This document shows positions 31,177 to 43,458 of a stretch of DNA of 64,000 nt, one piece after another (position 1 is the first letter of the stretch; the number at the start of each line of letters is the position of its first letter). The notes beneath the pieces were generated by a model. The model saw nothing but the letters and a program-made list of their open reading frames with translations, did no database searches and was not told where the DNA came from. This DNA is from Henckelia pumila. Taxonomy: Eukaryota > Streptophyta > Magnoliopsida > Lamiales > Gesneriaceae. The stretch lies in NCBI RefSeq assembly GCF_033568475.1, contig NC_133123.1, forward strand, positions 60,085,522 to 60,149,521, in the 5' to 3' direction. Position numbers and translations under genes: made by a program.

Positions 31177-32609
31177 AACACATAGGGTGCATCGAGGCTG
31201 CAAGTTTGGCATCAGTGAACACATATTTCAAGTCGAATTGATTCAACTAAACATGGTAGAGTTTGATGCCATTCTAGGAATGGACTGGCTGGCAAATAAC
31301 CATGCATTAGTAGATTGACGCATGAAGAATGTCAAACTACGAACTTCAAACCTCGGCAAAGTCATTTATCATGGAAAATTTTAGGAACAGTGATCTCTTT
31401 TATCTGTGTCCCAAACGTGTACAACCATGAAAAATGGAGAAAAAGTATACCTATCAGTGATAGGTGAGGTAAAAGAAGAAGCTACACTTGCATTAGAAGA
31501 GATTTTGGTAGTACAAAAAATTTCGGATGTCTTCCTTGAAGAACTCCCTGCAGAAATTTCCTATCGTAAAGTAGAATTTGAGATTAATTTGGTACCCGTT
31601 GCCGCACCAATCTCAAAAGCACCATACCGAATGGCTCCAGCAGGTTGAAAGAATTAAAGGAGAAACCCCAAGAATTTTTGGATAAAAATAAAATACGACC
31701 AAGAACATCTCATTGGGGAGCCCCGGTCCTATTTGTAAAGAAGAAGGACGGGAGTATAAGGTTGTGTATCGACTACCAAAAAATCAATAAAATCACAATC
31801 AAGAACAAGTACCCTCTCCCAAGAATAGATGATTTGTTTGACCAACTTAAAGGAGCAACAGTATTTTCCAAGCTCGATTTAAGGTCAGGCTATCACCAAT
31901 TGAAATTCAAGGTAGAAAACATTTCGAAAACAGCCTTCAGGAAAATGTATGGGCATTACGAGTTCATGGTGATGTCTTTTGGGTTAACCAATGCTCCAGC
32001 AGCATTCATGGATCTCATGAATAGAGTATTCAAGCCATTCCTACACAAATTTGTTGTGGTGTTTATTGACAACATTCTCGTGTATTCACCAAGTGAAGAA
32101 GACCACAAAGAGCATCTCCAGCTCACTCTCCAGACCTTGAGGGATAAAGAACTCTATGCTAAATTTAAGAAGTATGAATTTTGGCTAAAGAGCGTAACCT
32201 TTTTGGGACATATCATATCAAAAGATGGAGTATCAGTGGATCCCAAGAAAGTAGAAGCAGCCATAGATTGGCCCAAACCAAAAACTGTGACTGAAGTTCG
32301 AAGCTTTCTAGGGTTGCTTGGCTATTATCGGAAGTTTGTGGAGGGATTTTCTTCGATATCTATACATCTCACCAAACTCACACAAAAGAACTCCAAATTC
32401 AATTGGGATGATACGTGTGAAAAGAGCTTCAAAAATTTAAAGAAAAAACTGGCATCTACAGCAGTGTTGATATTGCCAACTGAAGGCAAGGATTTTACCA
32501 TCCATAGCGATGCGTCCAAGGGAGGATTAGGATGTGTACTCATGCAAGATGAAAGGATAATTGCTTATGCATCAAGACAACTGAAGTCATATGAGCAAAA
32601 CTACCCACG
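31177..32609 (+). pseudogene. Ty3/gypsy protease and reverse transcriptase remnant
   Basis: The end of a protease (VEFDAILGMDWLANNHALVD) leads into [20 protein letters not shown]. Reverse transcriptase then reads [33 protein letters not shown] and [10 protein letters not shown], and the start of RNase H ([16 protein letters not shown]). Several stops and one frame change near 31648 interrupt it. The catalytic FIDDILVYS is FIDNILVYS, so the second essential Asp is lost. The fragment ends at NYP where a MITE begins. It differs from families A, B and C in sequence. Confidence 0.9.
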
Positions 32610-32968
32610 CATTATCCGTTTAGATATGTACTTATAAAACATTTTTATAAAAGTGTTTTTTAAAAAAAAATTATAAAATGTTTTTAAAGTTCTTTTAAGA
32701 ATAATATATATTTGGAAAACTATTCTATAAAAATATTTGAACATTTCAAAAGTTAAGTTATGTTGTTCATATTTTTCTTTCATGGTTCTATGCTAAAAAC
32801 ATCTAAAATAACCTTTCAAGTGTTTCTTAAAAACTATACTTGGAAAATACTTTTTAAAAAGTAGTTTTCAAAAATATTTTATAAAACTTTTATTTAAACA
32901 TACTTTAATTTTTTTTTTCAATCATAAAACAATAAAAAAGTTTTTAAAATACATGTCTAAACGGAATG
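32610..32968. mobile_element. AT-rich MITE
   Basis: CCGTTTAGATATGTACTT near the left end is mirrored by ACATGTCTAAACGG at 32951-32964. The interior is made of short A/T runs in both orientations (TTTTATAAAAGTG). There is no ORF, and the target-site duplication is unclear. Confidence 0.55.
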
Positions 32969-32969
32969 T

Positions 32970-32970
<1 letters not shown>

Positions 32971-33019
<49 letters not shown>
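32971..33019. repeat. (TA)n microsatellite
   Basis: Uninterrupted TA repeat next to the MITE end. Confidence 0.95.
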
Positions 33020-33024
<5 letters not shown>

Positions 33025-33364
33025 CAAATCGACATTTTCAAATGTAAATTACAATGGTAAATGGCACATTCAATTCGTTCCTTGCAGGCATATTCTTGCA
33101 AGATTTAAAGAGGAAATTGATTGTGATATACATCAAACATGAAATTTTCATCACGTGAATGTAGGTATTAAATTTTTAATTAACTTGTATGTGAGTTGGG
33201 AAAATAAATATGGAAGTGTTGATTTTTATTTTTTATTTCATGTTTAAAACAGTGTTCTAAAAAACTCGTTTAAACGACGTTTAATTTTGTTTAAATTTTA
33301 ATACGCTTAAACTTGATTAAGCGAATACGTTTTTGAACGAAAGATTTCATTTGTGCAAAAGCTA
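33020..33364. other. AT-rich stretch, nothing recognised
   Basis: No ORF, terminal repeat or RNA gene can be supported in this stretch. Confidence 0.5.
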
Positions 33365-33944
33365 TTAATGTTATGTTTACCTCTGTTGACATGAACATAT
33401 TTAATCTGATTTGTACTTTTGTCTCTACTCTGGATGCTTGGGAAAAACTTCAGACTCATTGTGAAAGCTCGGCAAGTGTTAAGAAAATGAGGATGTGTCC
33501 CCTAAATTCAAAGTTTGAAAATATGAGAATGAAGGAAAATGAGACCATCATGCGAATACAATGCGAGACTGAAGAGCCATGCTAATGAAGCATTTTTTCT
33601 CGGTGATCCTATCTCAAACGAACGGCTTGTGATTAAAGTAATTCGTACTGTTCCAAAAAGTTCAATACTAAAGTATGCGTTATAGATAAATCTAAGGATA
33701 CATCTATAATGAGATTGGATGAATTGGTAAGTTCACTTCCCACATATGAGATGGAGATGGAAGAACAAGATGACTACAAAGGTAATTATATTGATTTTCA
33801 AGTGTAATGAATCTTACAATAATTTTTCTGAGATAAAGCAGGAAGTATGTAAATCTGATCTGGGACATGACTCTATTGCCTTGATCACAAAGAAATTTGA
33901 TGATTATCTTAAAACAATGAGAGAAAAGAAGAAAAGATTTAATG
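33365..33944 (+). pseudogene. Ty1/copia gag remnant (UBN2 type)
   Basis: The frame reads MFTSVDMNIFNLICTFVSTL, DAWEKLQTHCESSASVKKMR and FENMRMKENETIM. After a frameshift it continues HANEAFFLGDPISNERLVIK and LDELVSSLPTYEMEME. These are landmarks of the gag domain of plant copia elements. It has frameshifts and stops and is cut at about 33945 by the D-type LTR piece. It is on the plus strand, unlike the large copia element to the right, so it is a separate insertion. Confidence 0.8.
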
Positions 33945-35354
33945 AATTTTGATTGGAAATCTTGTTGTTGTAGATTGTCCAGATTGGAAGCGACATCGAA
34001 TCAAATAAAAGGTAAAATTCAAAATCGAATCGAAAAAGATGAATAATCGAGTTTTAGATTGATTCTCGTGTCCCAAAATCACATACATGCATGATTACCT
34101 GTTCTGATTGATTGCATGTTTATAAGTGAATTACTTGAATGTATTACGATTTCATATGCATTCATATTGAGCCGAAGTACTTGATTACATATCAAATTAG
34201 ACGTTTTGGGGACTATATTGGAGTGGCCTTGGTTTTCGAGTTTTTCCAATAGCTAGAAGACTCCTTATAGTTGCTTCAAAGTCTAGAGAAAGCGAGATAT
34301 ACCGCATTCACCTCGATCGGGAGAGTCGGTGAGTTGTGGTGATATCTTAGCCTTGAGATCCCAATTGAAGGAACGAAAGTCTAATTGATTATCCAATTTT
34401 AGATAATCTCGAACCCGGAGACATGCATTGAATTTTATTATATTTCGAATTGAGTTGTTGATATACTACTTGAAATTAATTTTTTTATTATCGTTATATC
34501 AGGTTTGATATACTTGTTGATATTACTTGCCTTGTTGCTTTTACTGAGAATGTTATTCTCACCGGAGTTATCCGGTTGTTGTCTTGTTTTGTATGCGTAC
34601 TTGGAAACAGGTGGTGCATGTTCGAGTAAAAGGCAGCATGACTAGATCAAGTTGGGATTGATAGAAGTGAGGACTTGGTTTAGAAGTCGAATTATATTTC
34701 GAACTCGTTAGTACCTGGAGTTGTATTTGTATTGTATAACTTAGAACCGATGCATGTTCTACACTTTTGAGTATTTGTACAACTCTAGACCTTCATGTAT
34801 TGTAATATGCTAGATTGAGGTATTAATGCATGTTATGGATTGCATTTGGAGTTGATTCCGGGATTTTCAGAACTGCATGCCTTAGTTTATTTTTTTGAGT
34901 TTTAGCAGGGCATGGACCCCGTGCATACATCTTGGTATGGGTCCGTGTACCTTCGTATTTTGAAATGGCTTGATTTTGTTCATGCACGGACCCCGGACAT
35001 GCATCTGTGCATGGGTCCGTGTGAACCCTGATCGAGGCAGTAAGTTTATGTTTTTGAATTGCTGGGCACGGACCCGAGAACGGAGGGTGCACGGGGTCCG
35101 TGCATAAACCAAAGAGTTGGACTTTTAGTGCATTTGTTGTGCACGGACCCAGGCACGGAGGTGTGCACGGGGTCTGTGTATTTTGTAGTCTCTGATCCTT
35201 TGGCTAAAGATTAATGCACGGACCCAGACATGGAGGTGTGCACGGGGTCCTTGCATGCTTTTTTTAAACAAATTCATTACCATTTTTGTCTTGACTCTCT
35301 GTCGTTGATTGCATGATTTAATCTTGATTAGATGATAAAACCGAGGTCTTTACA
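33945..35354 (+). repeat. 5' LTR of gypsy D, left-truncated
   Basis: It is highly similar to 38085-39496 and ends GAGGTCTTTACA, five bases before a primer binding site. Its first part is missing; copia gag sequence abuts it directly. It carries the CACGGACCC hairpin array. Confidence 0.9.
34911..35256. repeat. Five-unit hairpin array in the D LTR (copy 1)
   Basis: Five units of about 40 bp begin near 34911, 34982, 35066, 35141 and 35215. Each has a left arm like GCACGGACCC and a right arm like GGGTCCGTGC. Period about 75 bp. Confidence 0.75.
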
Positions 35355-35359
35355 TTAAG

Positions 35360-35371
35360 TGGTATCAGAGT
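35360..35371 (+). other. Primer binding site of gypsy D
   Basis: TGGTATCAGAGT follows TTAAG after the LTR end, one base from the initiator-Met tRNA match. Confidence 0.85.
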
Positions 35372-35768
35372 GATAAGTTTTTGGATTGAATTTAAAAGTG
35401 AGCGGGGTAGATCGAGCCCGCTTGAATTGATTTTTTTCATGTGATTGAGTTATTTAATTGATTATTTCCATTCCATGCGAGCATGCTTTATTATTTCATG
35501 AATTATTTGAATTACAAGATTTTGTGATTTAAATTGCGAAGCATGATAATTTGTTTAAATAGTAAAGCATGTGATATTAGAAATGAGGATTCGAATACCT
35601 TTGGAGATTGAATGAATTTTGAAAAGAGATTATGGACACGAGATTATTGAAATTGAGATATTTGTGTCCTAATTCTCTTGAATATGAGATATATTTCCTC
35701 GATGAATATTGAACAGGAACAACCAACAGCGAACCCCGATTGAATATAATTGTACTACGACTGAACTG

Positions 35769-36725
35769 ATGGATGTCACTCCGACACCGATGGAAGCGTT
35801 ACTGATGAGGTTTTAATCGTTTAACCCACCGACTCTGAAGAATAATGAAAATGTCGTTGGGTATGAAAGCTGGTTAGAGGAGATCGATCAGTTGTTTGAT
35901 TCTCTGGGCTATACCAATGACCGTCGAATTCGATTAGTGATGTACCAACTTCAAGGTATTGCGAAAGGTTGGTGGATGTCGAAAAATAAAACATTGGAGA
36001 ATCAAGGTACTATCATTTCATGGAGTCTGTTTAAAGCAGAATTCCTTCGACAGATTTCGTTTCATCATTCGACCGGATATAGAGGGAGTAACTTTAGAGA
36101 TCACCTACAACCGAGGAGAAAACAATTCAAGAAGTCTGGGAGTAGTTTGTCTAGTTCTAGCGGTTCAAAACAGTTTGGATCAGGACAGAGTTCGGGAAAT
36201 TCAGCATGACCTGCATCAATTGTGGAGGTCGTCACCTCAGTGAGATTTGTCATAGATTCTAAGGAAGCTGTCATATCTGTCACCAGCTCGGACACTTTGC
36301 TAGGATATGTCCGCAATGAGGTTCTGAGCGATCTCAGAGTGTTCACTCTTTTCAGCCTCGGCAACATAATCAATTGGGAGGTAATCAGAATTTGAATCAA
36401 TTTTCGAGGCAACAAGACTTAGTCTTTGCTCTTAACGAGGATCCTCATAATCAGGCTGCACCTGACGATGACTTGGTAGGTAACCATTCGATTTTGGTTT
36501 TTTGCTCTTATGCTGATGGATATCGGTGCATCCTTTATTTTCCTTATTGAGGAATTAGTTTTTAATGCTTACCTTTCCATTTGAGCCTTTGTCCACTGTA
36601 GTTTCTATTCTTCGCTTTTGAGAGAAGAAATGGTTTGCTGTGAGGTTAGTCTGCCATTTTGAATTTTTATGTGATGGGAATATGATTGAACTGGATAGTA
36701 TTGTACTTAGGTGATCAGATTTTGA
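35769..36725 (+). pseudogene. Gag and start of protease of gypsy D
   Basis: The ATG at 35769 opens MDVTPTPMEALLMRF, a stop, then SFNPPTLKNNE and SWLEEIDQLFDSLGYTNDRR, similar to the C2 gag. After a deletion in the second half of gag come decayed zinc-motif residues (TCINCGGRH, CHICHQLGHFARICPQ) and a decayed protease (about 36470-36725), ending in a segment that resembles C2 DFDCIVG. Stops and frameshifts are frequent. Everything from mid-protease to the 3' LTR is deleted. Confidence 0.85.
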
Positions 36726-37045
36726 TTATAATATTTAATATTGTATTTGTATGTTACATATAGACGTTATTTTTTAATAATATTTAAATTTATTTTTTTT
36801 TCATTTCTAAAATAATATTAAAATTTATTTATCAATATCATATCTATAATGATTAGTTGAGAAAAAAAAATTCAGAAATAAAATCTTTACTTATAATTAA
36901 ATTTAAAAAATTATTTATCCAATCTATAGTTGTTAGTTGAGAAAAATATATACAAATAAATTCAAATTTACATATATGAATTGAAAGAGCAATTTCAGGA
37001 AAAAAGTTGGTGTCCTCCCTCTAATGGGCTCAATCTTTATATATA
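36726..37045. other. AT-rich filler, nothing recognised
   Basis: Composed of A/T runs and ATTTAT words. No ORF or terminal repeats are seen. Confidence 0.5.
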
Positions 37046-37416
37046 CTAGCTACGGTGCATACGCGTTGCGTGTGTATTGTAATATTTGAATTTTATGATG
37101 TGGTAATAAGATATAACATGAATAGAAATCATAAATTTTTGAAAAATTATAAAAAAATATAAATGTTTGCATAATTTTATAAGAAATAATAAATAAAGAT
37201 AAATCATAATTGGAGTGGTGGGTGAAGCCGAAAGTGGTGAAAGGAAGGAAATGGGTTTGTGGTCTTTTAGAGTTGGGTTTTTTTTAATGTTAAATTTCTA
37301 TCATGCCTTTTTTATTTTCAAGAACATGACAAAACAAATAATGAAATTTTTGTCCACCAACATTTTGGACCAAATTCAGTTAGTCTAATGGGTTTGTGCA
37401 TTATAAATAGTAAAGA
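37046..37416 (-). mobile_element. Non-autonomous Helitron, 371 bp
   Basis: On the minus strand it begins TCTTTACTATTTATAATG and ends with CTAG. A short hairpin (CATACGC with GCGTGTG, one mismatch) lies about 10 bp before CTAG. The flanks are T and A, that is insertion between A and T, with no target duplication. These are the hallmarks of Helitrons. It encodes no Rep/helicase. Confidence 0.75.
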
Positions 37417-39496
37417 TATAGATGAATAGGCATGTAGGTGGCTTCTATCCTTCTTCTTCTTCCTCCTAGCTGATTCCCTCTATTAAAACGCCTCTCCAAG
37501 CTTTTCTTCTTCCGGTTTTGCACGATCCGTCCGATAGAAATCTAATCTGAAGGTATATTCGCGATCATGCCTTCGAAGGCTCCGTTCTACCATAAGTTTT
37601 TCTTCGATCAGCTATACTTCAAATTTTGGAAGTCGTTGGAATTCGATTATTTTTGGATATGTTGTTCTTGAGCTAGCTTAGATCGTTTATTCGAAGTTGG
37701 ATCAAAAAAAGAAAGTCGTTCGGATTTGTTATGAATTTTTTAAGTTTATTCGAAAATGGGGTTTAAGATGTTTTTGGATTTTGAATTGTTTTCATGGATT
37801 ATTGGTGTTAGAAGTTGAATTGGATCGATATATTGTTGTTTTTGGTTTTTCGGTTAGCCTTTTTATAGCCGTTATGCCGCCGATTTGAGATTTCAGAATT
37901 TAAAAGTTTGATTTAAGTTTTCGGATTTGATTTAGATTGAATAATTGATTTTGATAATCTTATGCATCTCCGTACATATTTGGTTGAAGATTGTTGAGTT
38001 CAGAGTTCGTAGAATCCGAATCGTCGAAGAAGTGATCGAGATCGGTAACAAGTTTACCTTAATCGTTGAATTACGATTGAATGGATTTTGATTGGAAATC
38101 TTGTTGTTGTAGATTGTCCAGATTGGAAGCGACATCGAATCGAAGAAAAGGTAAAAGTCGACATCGAATCGAAAAGGGATGAATACTCGAGTTTTAGATT
38201 GATTCTCGAGTCCCTAAATCACATACATGCATGATTACCTGTTCTGATTGATTGCGTGTTTTTAAGTGAATTACTTGAATGTATTACGATTTCATATGCA
38301 TTCATATTAAGCCGAATTACTTGATTACATATCGAATTAGACGTTTTGGGGACTATATTGGAGTGGCCTTGGTTTTCGAGTTTTTCCAAGAGCTAGAAGA
38401 CTCCTTATAGTTGCTCCAAAGTCTATTGGAAGCGAGATATACCGCATTCACCTCAATCAGGAGAGTTGGTGAGTTGTGGTGATATCTTGGCCTCGGGATC
38501 CCAATCGAAGGAACGAAAGTCTATTTGATTATCCGATTTTAGATAATCTCGAACCCCAAAGACATGCATTGCATTTTATTGCATTTCGAATTGATTTGTT
38601 GATATACTACTTGAAATTAATTGTTTTGATATCGTTATATCAGGTTTGATATACTTGTTGATATTACTTGCCTTGTTGCTTTTACTGGGAATGCTATTCT
38701 CACCGGAGTTATCCGGCTGTTGTCTTCTTTTGTATGTGTACTTGGAAACAGGTGGGACAGGTTTGAGTCAAAGTCAACGGGAATAGATCGAGTTGGGATT
38801 GATAGAAGTGAGGACTTGGTTTAGAAGTCGAATTATATTTCGAACTCGTTAGTACTTGGAGTTGTATTTGTATTGTATAACTTAGAACCGATGCATGTTC
38901 TACACTTCCGAGTATTTTGTACAACTCTAGACCTTCATTTATTGTAATATGCTAGATTGAGGTATTAATGCATGTTATGGATTGTATTTGGAGTTGATTC
39001 CGGGATTTTCAGAACTGCATGCCTTAGTTTATTTTTCTGAGTTCTAGCAGGGCACGGACCCATGCATACTTCCGGGTATGGGTTCGTGTACCTTCGTATT
39101 TTGAAATGGCTTGATTTTGTTCATGAACGGACCTCGGACATGCATCTGTGCACGGGTCCGTGTGAACCCTGATCGAGACAGTAAGTTTATGTTTTTTAAT
39201 TGCTGGGCACGGACCCGAGCACGGAGGGTGCACGGGGTCCGTGCATAAACCAAAGAGTTGGACTTTTAGTGCATTTGTTGTGCACGGACCCAGGCACGGA
39301 GGTGTGCATGGGGTCCATGTATTTTGTAGTCTCTGATCCTTTGGCAACAGATTAATGCACGGACCCGGACACGGAGGTGTGCACGGGGTCCGTGTATGCT
39401 TTTTTTTAAAAAAATCATTACCCTTTTTGTATTGTCTCTCTGTCGTTGATTGCATGATTTAATCTTGATTAGATGATTAGAACCGATGTCCTCACA
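37417..39496 (+). repeat. 3' LTR of gypsy D, 5' part lost
   Basis: It matches the first copy from 38085 onward and ends GATGTCCTCACA. The start TGTAAC expected for this group is missing; the Helitron abuts instead. ORFs on the minus strand at 39024-39583 are created by the hairpin array and are not genes. Confidence 0.85.
39051..39400. repeat. Five-unit hairpin array in the D LTR (copy 2)
   Basis: Same five units as in the first LTR, starting near 39051, 39124, 39206, 39281 and 39356, with scattered changes, for example a weakened right arm in unit 4. Confidence 0.75.
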
Positions 39497-40164
39497 CTGA
39501 TACTTCTCCCAAATCTTCTTCATCATCTGAGTCTTCGCTTGATTCAGTTGTAGAATCAAAATTGTTGGGATGGTTGTCAGCATATTCCTGCATCATCTCC
39601 TCATCAGGTTCTTCATCAAAGGTAGTAGGAGAGATTGTAGATTTCTGAGCTTTTGTTTCCTTTTAGTTGGCCATGAATTTTGCTATTGAAGCTTCTTCAT
39701 CATCAGAGAAGGCTATATCAGTTACCATTGTGGGTTTAAAAACTGAATTTGATGTTGATGCATCAGCAGTAGCAGTAGGATTAGCCAGAGTCTCTAAGTC
39801 TGTGAACTTTTCAGCAAAAGAGGAATCCTCATATGAATCGCTCACAACGGCAAACGGTACTGGTATGGCCATACTTGGTATAGCAGCAGATTCTGACTTT
39901 TTCTTTGGACGGGCTTTCACCACAAAATCTTGATCGGCTCTATCATCCCCTGATGAATACTTAGTATCAACTAAAGAGGGACGGGATGTCTTATCCTTAC
40001 CACGAAATCTTTTGGAGGTAGTGTAATCTGGTTGTATCCAGCTTGTCGCTTTGCAAGGGTTTTGAAAGGTGTGGTGATGGGGGTGTGATCAGATCCTCCT
40101 CAACATCTGGTTTGAAACCCATCTCGATGCGAATATCGTGAGAATCAAATTTATTTCCTGCCAT
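39497..40164 (-). pseudogene. Acidic ORF downstream of copia RNase H (unassigned)
   Basis: The ATG at 40164 opens MAGNKFDSHDIRIEMGFKPD and stops at 39997. After frame changes it continues VKARPKKKSESAAIPSMAIP, FSDDEEASIAKFMAN and, after a stop, an Asp/Glu/Ser-rich tail ending DDEEDLGEVSV, where the D LTR begins. It sits about 1 kb past the RNase H stop, where SIRE-type copia elements carry an envelope-like ORF (family knowledge). No signal peptide or membrane helix is visible, so an envelope role is not supported by this part. Function unknown. Confidence 0.45.
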
Positions 40165-41198
40165 CGAAATTGTGAGATAGAAAAATAGAGAATATTTGGG
40201 CAAGGAAAAACATGGGTTATGAGTGATCAGATGAAAAATAGAAGGAAAGAAAGAATTATTAAACTCCAAAAATAGAGATACTCTCAATATATACTGAACC
40301 ATTCCTTCTCTCCTGCTCAAATTCAATTTGACAGCTTTCACTCAACGATAACTTAGCTCCCAATGATAAAAATTCAAAATTTAATTAGGAAAACAAATTT
40401 TTGAAATTTGGAAATAATCTTAGCCCCTATATTTTTCCAAAAATTTCCAAAATAAACTCATCATCGGAAACTAACACCACTGGAACAAAATCAATCGCAT
40501 TCAAAAAAAAATTCAGTATATAGGGAAAATTTCTGAATTTTTGTTCAATTGAAACTTCAAACCATTCATCTAAATATAGTCACACAAAAATAAATATGCA
40601 TGTCCTAAATATGGCTCAGACAGAATGTGACAGAAAAATAAGATGCAATAACATGCAAAAAAATATGTTGACAAGTGAGGTGTTATCAACAATGTTGACA
40701 ACATCTTACAGCAAACACTCGGGGATAAATTTTTTTTAATACCAGACAGTCATTAAATTCATTATTACAGAAGTGGTATCCAGCACACTAAAGGAACGAT
40801 TTTCAAAAGGACCCTTTTAGGTAGCTTTTTTCATTTTCTTCTGATTTTAAATCACATTTGATGATTGAGTCGATTTATTCTAACCATTTTGTTATTTAGA
40901 ATTTTTTTAATTTTCAAAATAACTTTTCACATGGGACAAGATCATGGAATACACAAACATCCTTCAACTACTCAGTGATTTAGTCAGAACTCTTTATCAA
41001 TTAACCCTTATTATACTGTAAAAACACTTTAGTAGAGAATCTTGAGTGAAACCTGGTCGATGGTTACACTGTAATAAACACTTCACAAAACAAAATGAAT
41101 GCATGGATGCAAAATTCATAATGATGCTAAAGATGCACATGCATGAAAAGGTATTGTCTCAGGTGTTGGCAACACTCAAGACAACATCTATGTTCTTT
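40165..41198. other. Spacer between copia RNase H and the downstream ORF
   Basis: AT-rich, non-coding. On the minus strand a TTGTCTTGAGTGTTGCCAAC motif lies just after the RNase H stop, with short GTTGTCAACA-like words. Nothing else is recognised. Confidence 0.5.
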
Positions 41199-42297
41199 CT
41201 ATAATGCACACATACTGAGAGACTTTCTTAGATTGGAAAATCTCTCGAAATTCAATGTTTTTGTGAATATATCAGCTAATTGGTTATTAGTTCCAACAAA
41301 CTCAATAAAGATCATGCCTTTCTCGACCAAATCTCGAATGAAGTGATGTCTAATATCAATGTGTTTGGTTCGAGAGTTTTGTACTGGATTTTTAGAAATG
41401 TCAATGGAAATAGAATTATCACAGTACACTATGAGAGTTTCACTTTTAATTTCATAATCATTCAACATTTGATTCATCCATAGGAGTTGAGAGCAACAAC
41501 TTCCAACAGCTACATACTCGGATTCGGCAATTGAAAGAGAGACAAATTTTGTTTCTTACTATATCATGACACTAAGTTATTTCTCAAGAAAAAACATCCT
41601 ACCGAAGTTCTCTTTCTCTCATCAAGATCCCCATCCCAATCAGCATCACTAAATCCTACCAAATTTTTGTTGGTTTCTTTAGTACACCACAAACCCAAAT
41701 CCAAAGTACCCGCCACATATTACAATATTCTTTTTACGTCTTTTAGGTGTGTAACTTTTGGGTTAGACTGGTATCTAGCATACAAAAAAATACTAAACAT
41801 GATATCAGGTCTAGTAGTACTCAAAGATAAAAGACTTCCAATGATTCTACTGTAGAGGGTGTTGTCAACATCCTCGGCAACATCGTTCCTTGAAAGTTTT
41901 TCACTAGATCCCATAGGTGTACTCATGTGTTTAGTATTGTCATTCAAGAAATGTTTCACCAAATTTCTAGCATATATACTCTGACATAAAAAAATATACC
42001 ATCATGCATTTGTTTCACTTGCAATCCCAAAAAATAATTCAATTCACCAACCATACTCATCTCAAATGTAGAGGAAATGCACTTCACAAATTCATCAACA
42101 AGTTTTTCACAAGAAGCACAAAAAGTTATATTATCTACATCAACTTGGCAAATAAGAATATTACCTTGAGACTTTTGAACAAATAAAGTCTTATCAACTT
42201 CACTTCTTTTGAATCCAAGATTGAGCAAGTATTCGCTTAATCTTTTATAACATGCACGTTGTGCTTTCTTTAATCCATACAATGTCTTTTTAACCTT
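41199..42297 (-). pseudogene. Copia reverse transcriptase (second part) and RNase H
   Basis: The piece starts with VKKTLYGLKKAQRACYKRLS, the RT segment normally KALYGLKQAPRAWY. It then has ICQVDVDNITFCAS, where the catalytic YVDD is changed to DVDN. MVGELNYFLGLQVKQ and RPDIMFSIFLYARYQSNP follow, and the RNase H end IRDLVEKGMIFIEFVGTNN, QLADIFTK. Frameshifts and stops separate the parts. It joins the piece at 49089 once CACTA2 is removed. Confidence 0.9.
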
Positions 42298-42600
42298 CAC
42301 TACAAAAAATATGTTAATTAACCACACTAAAACGACAACGGTTTTATGTGTAAACTGTTGTCTTTTAGTCTTTGACAAGGGTTTTTAAAAAAACCGTTGT
42401 CGTTGACCGTATTTTAATTAAAAACGACAACGGTTTTTAAAAAACCGTTGTCGTATATATGTCTAAGACAACGGTTATAAAAAACCGTTGTCTATGAGCG
42501 CGTTTTTGGTGGCCTACAACAACGGTTTTAATTAACCGTTGTCTATGTGCGTTCTTTTTGGGGTCTACGACAACACATTTTTAAATCCGTTGTCGTTGTT
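42298..42600. repeat. CACTA2 left subterminal repeats
   Basis: Alternating ACAACGGTTTT and AACCGTTGTC copies, several forming hairpins such as GACAACGG-TTTTTAAAAAA-CCGTTGTC near 42422-42452. Base G replaces C in the core compared with CACTA1. Confidence 0.85.
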
Positions 42601-43185
42601 ATTTTTTATTTGTTTTTATTTTTTAAAAAATATATAATCCCATATATATATACATATATACATAAGAACCTTCTACACGCACTCACGCTCACGCACGCTT
42701 GAGTGCCCCCTTCAAGTGCGATCGAGAAAACGAAACCCAATCCCTAGCCCCAACCCGTCGCCCCTTCAACCCTGATCTTCTCCGGCGCCCTAAACGTCGA
42801 TTGTTCACCGAAAACTTGTCTTCCGACCTCCTTTCAGCTAACCCAAGCCTTAGCAACTCCAATCGTGACTTGAATATCAAGTTTACAGCTTAGATCGACA
42901 GTACACTCGCGACCACCACTGTGTAAGTTTTGTTTCTTTGTTCTCTAGCTTCGTTCTCTTGCTTTATGGTCTTGTTTGGGATTTTGGTGAATGGGTGGAG
43001 AAAAGGGGTTAAATATTGTCGTGAATCTCTTCGATTTTCAGGTTTAGTAGATGCTCAGGTCTAGGTTTCCAGTCATGAACATCTTTTAGTAGATGCTAAG
43101 TTCTAGGCACTGCGCGGCTCTTTGAGCTATATAAACCACATCAGCACTCGGCTCTTCAATTTCCCCACAGTTCAAAAATTCGGAA

Positions 43186-43458
43186 ATGGCGGAATCACCA
43201 GTAACAACTCCCTCATCGGTCTTGGATCAATGGAAAATTCATTACGCACGCTTCATAAATTACAGCTCCACCGTTGTCAACCGTGCCCATCCTTCTCACA
43301 CGCGTCTCTCCGCCGCCTGGAAAAATTATCACCAAGGAGGCACTTGGATCACCGCCTTGTCCGCTGTCTCACTCAAGCTCATGTTCGAACGAACTGATGA
43401 GGGATTGGATGACGTAGTTCTAGTCATTTCTCTTCGATCTCGCGTACTTTTAAGTTGA
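43186..43458 (+). pseudogene. Possible captured first exon, unassigned
   Basis: The ATG at 43186 opens MAESPVTTPSSVLDQWKIHY and about 70 further plausible codons; a TATATAA-like element (about 43128) lies upstream. The ORF has plant-like codon use, in contrast to its AT-rich surroundings, but I do not recognise the protein. It could be a captured host exon. Confidence 0.35.

Noticed and set aside
39024..39583. Minus-strand ORFs rich in Cys, Pro and His, also seen at 34823-35112
   Set aside because: They are translations of the D LTR hairpin array and appear in both LTRs.
39497..40164. Envelope protein call for the copia downstream ORF
   Set aside because: No signal peptide, membrane segment or envelope motif is visible; left as unassigned.
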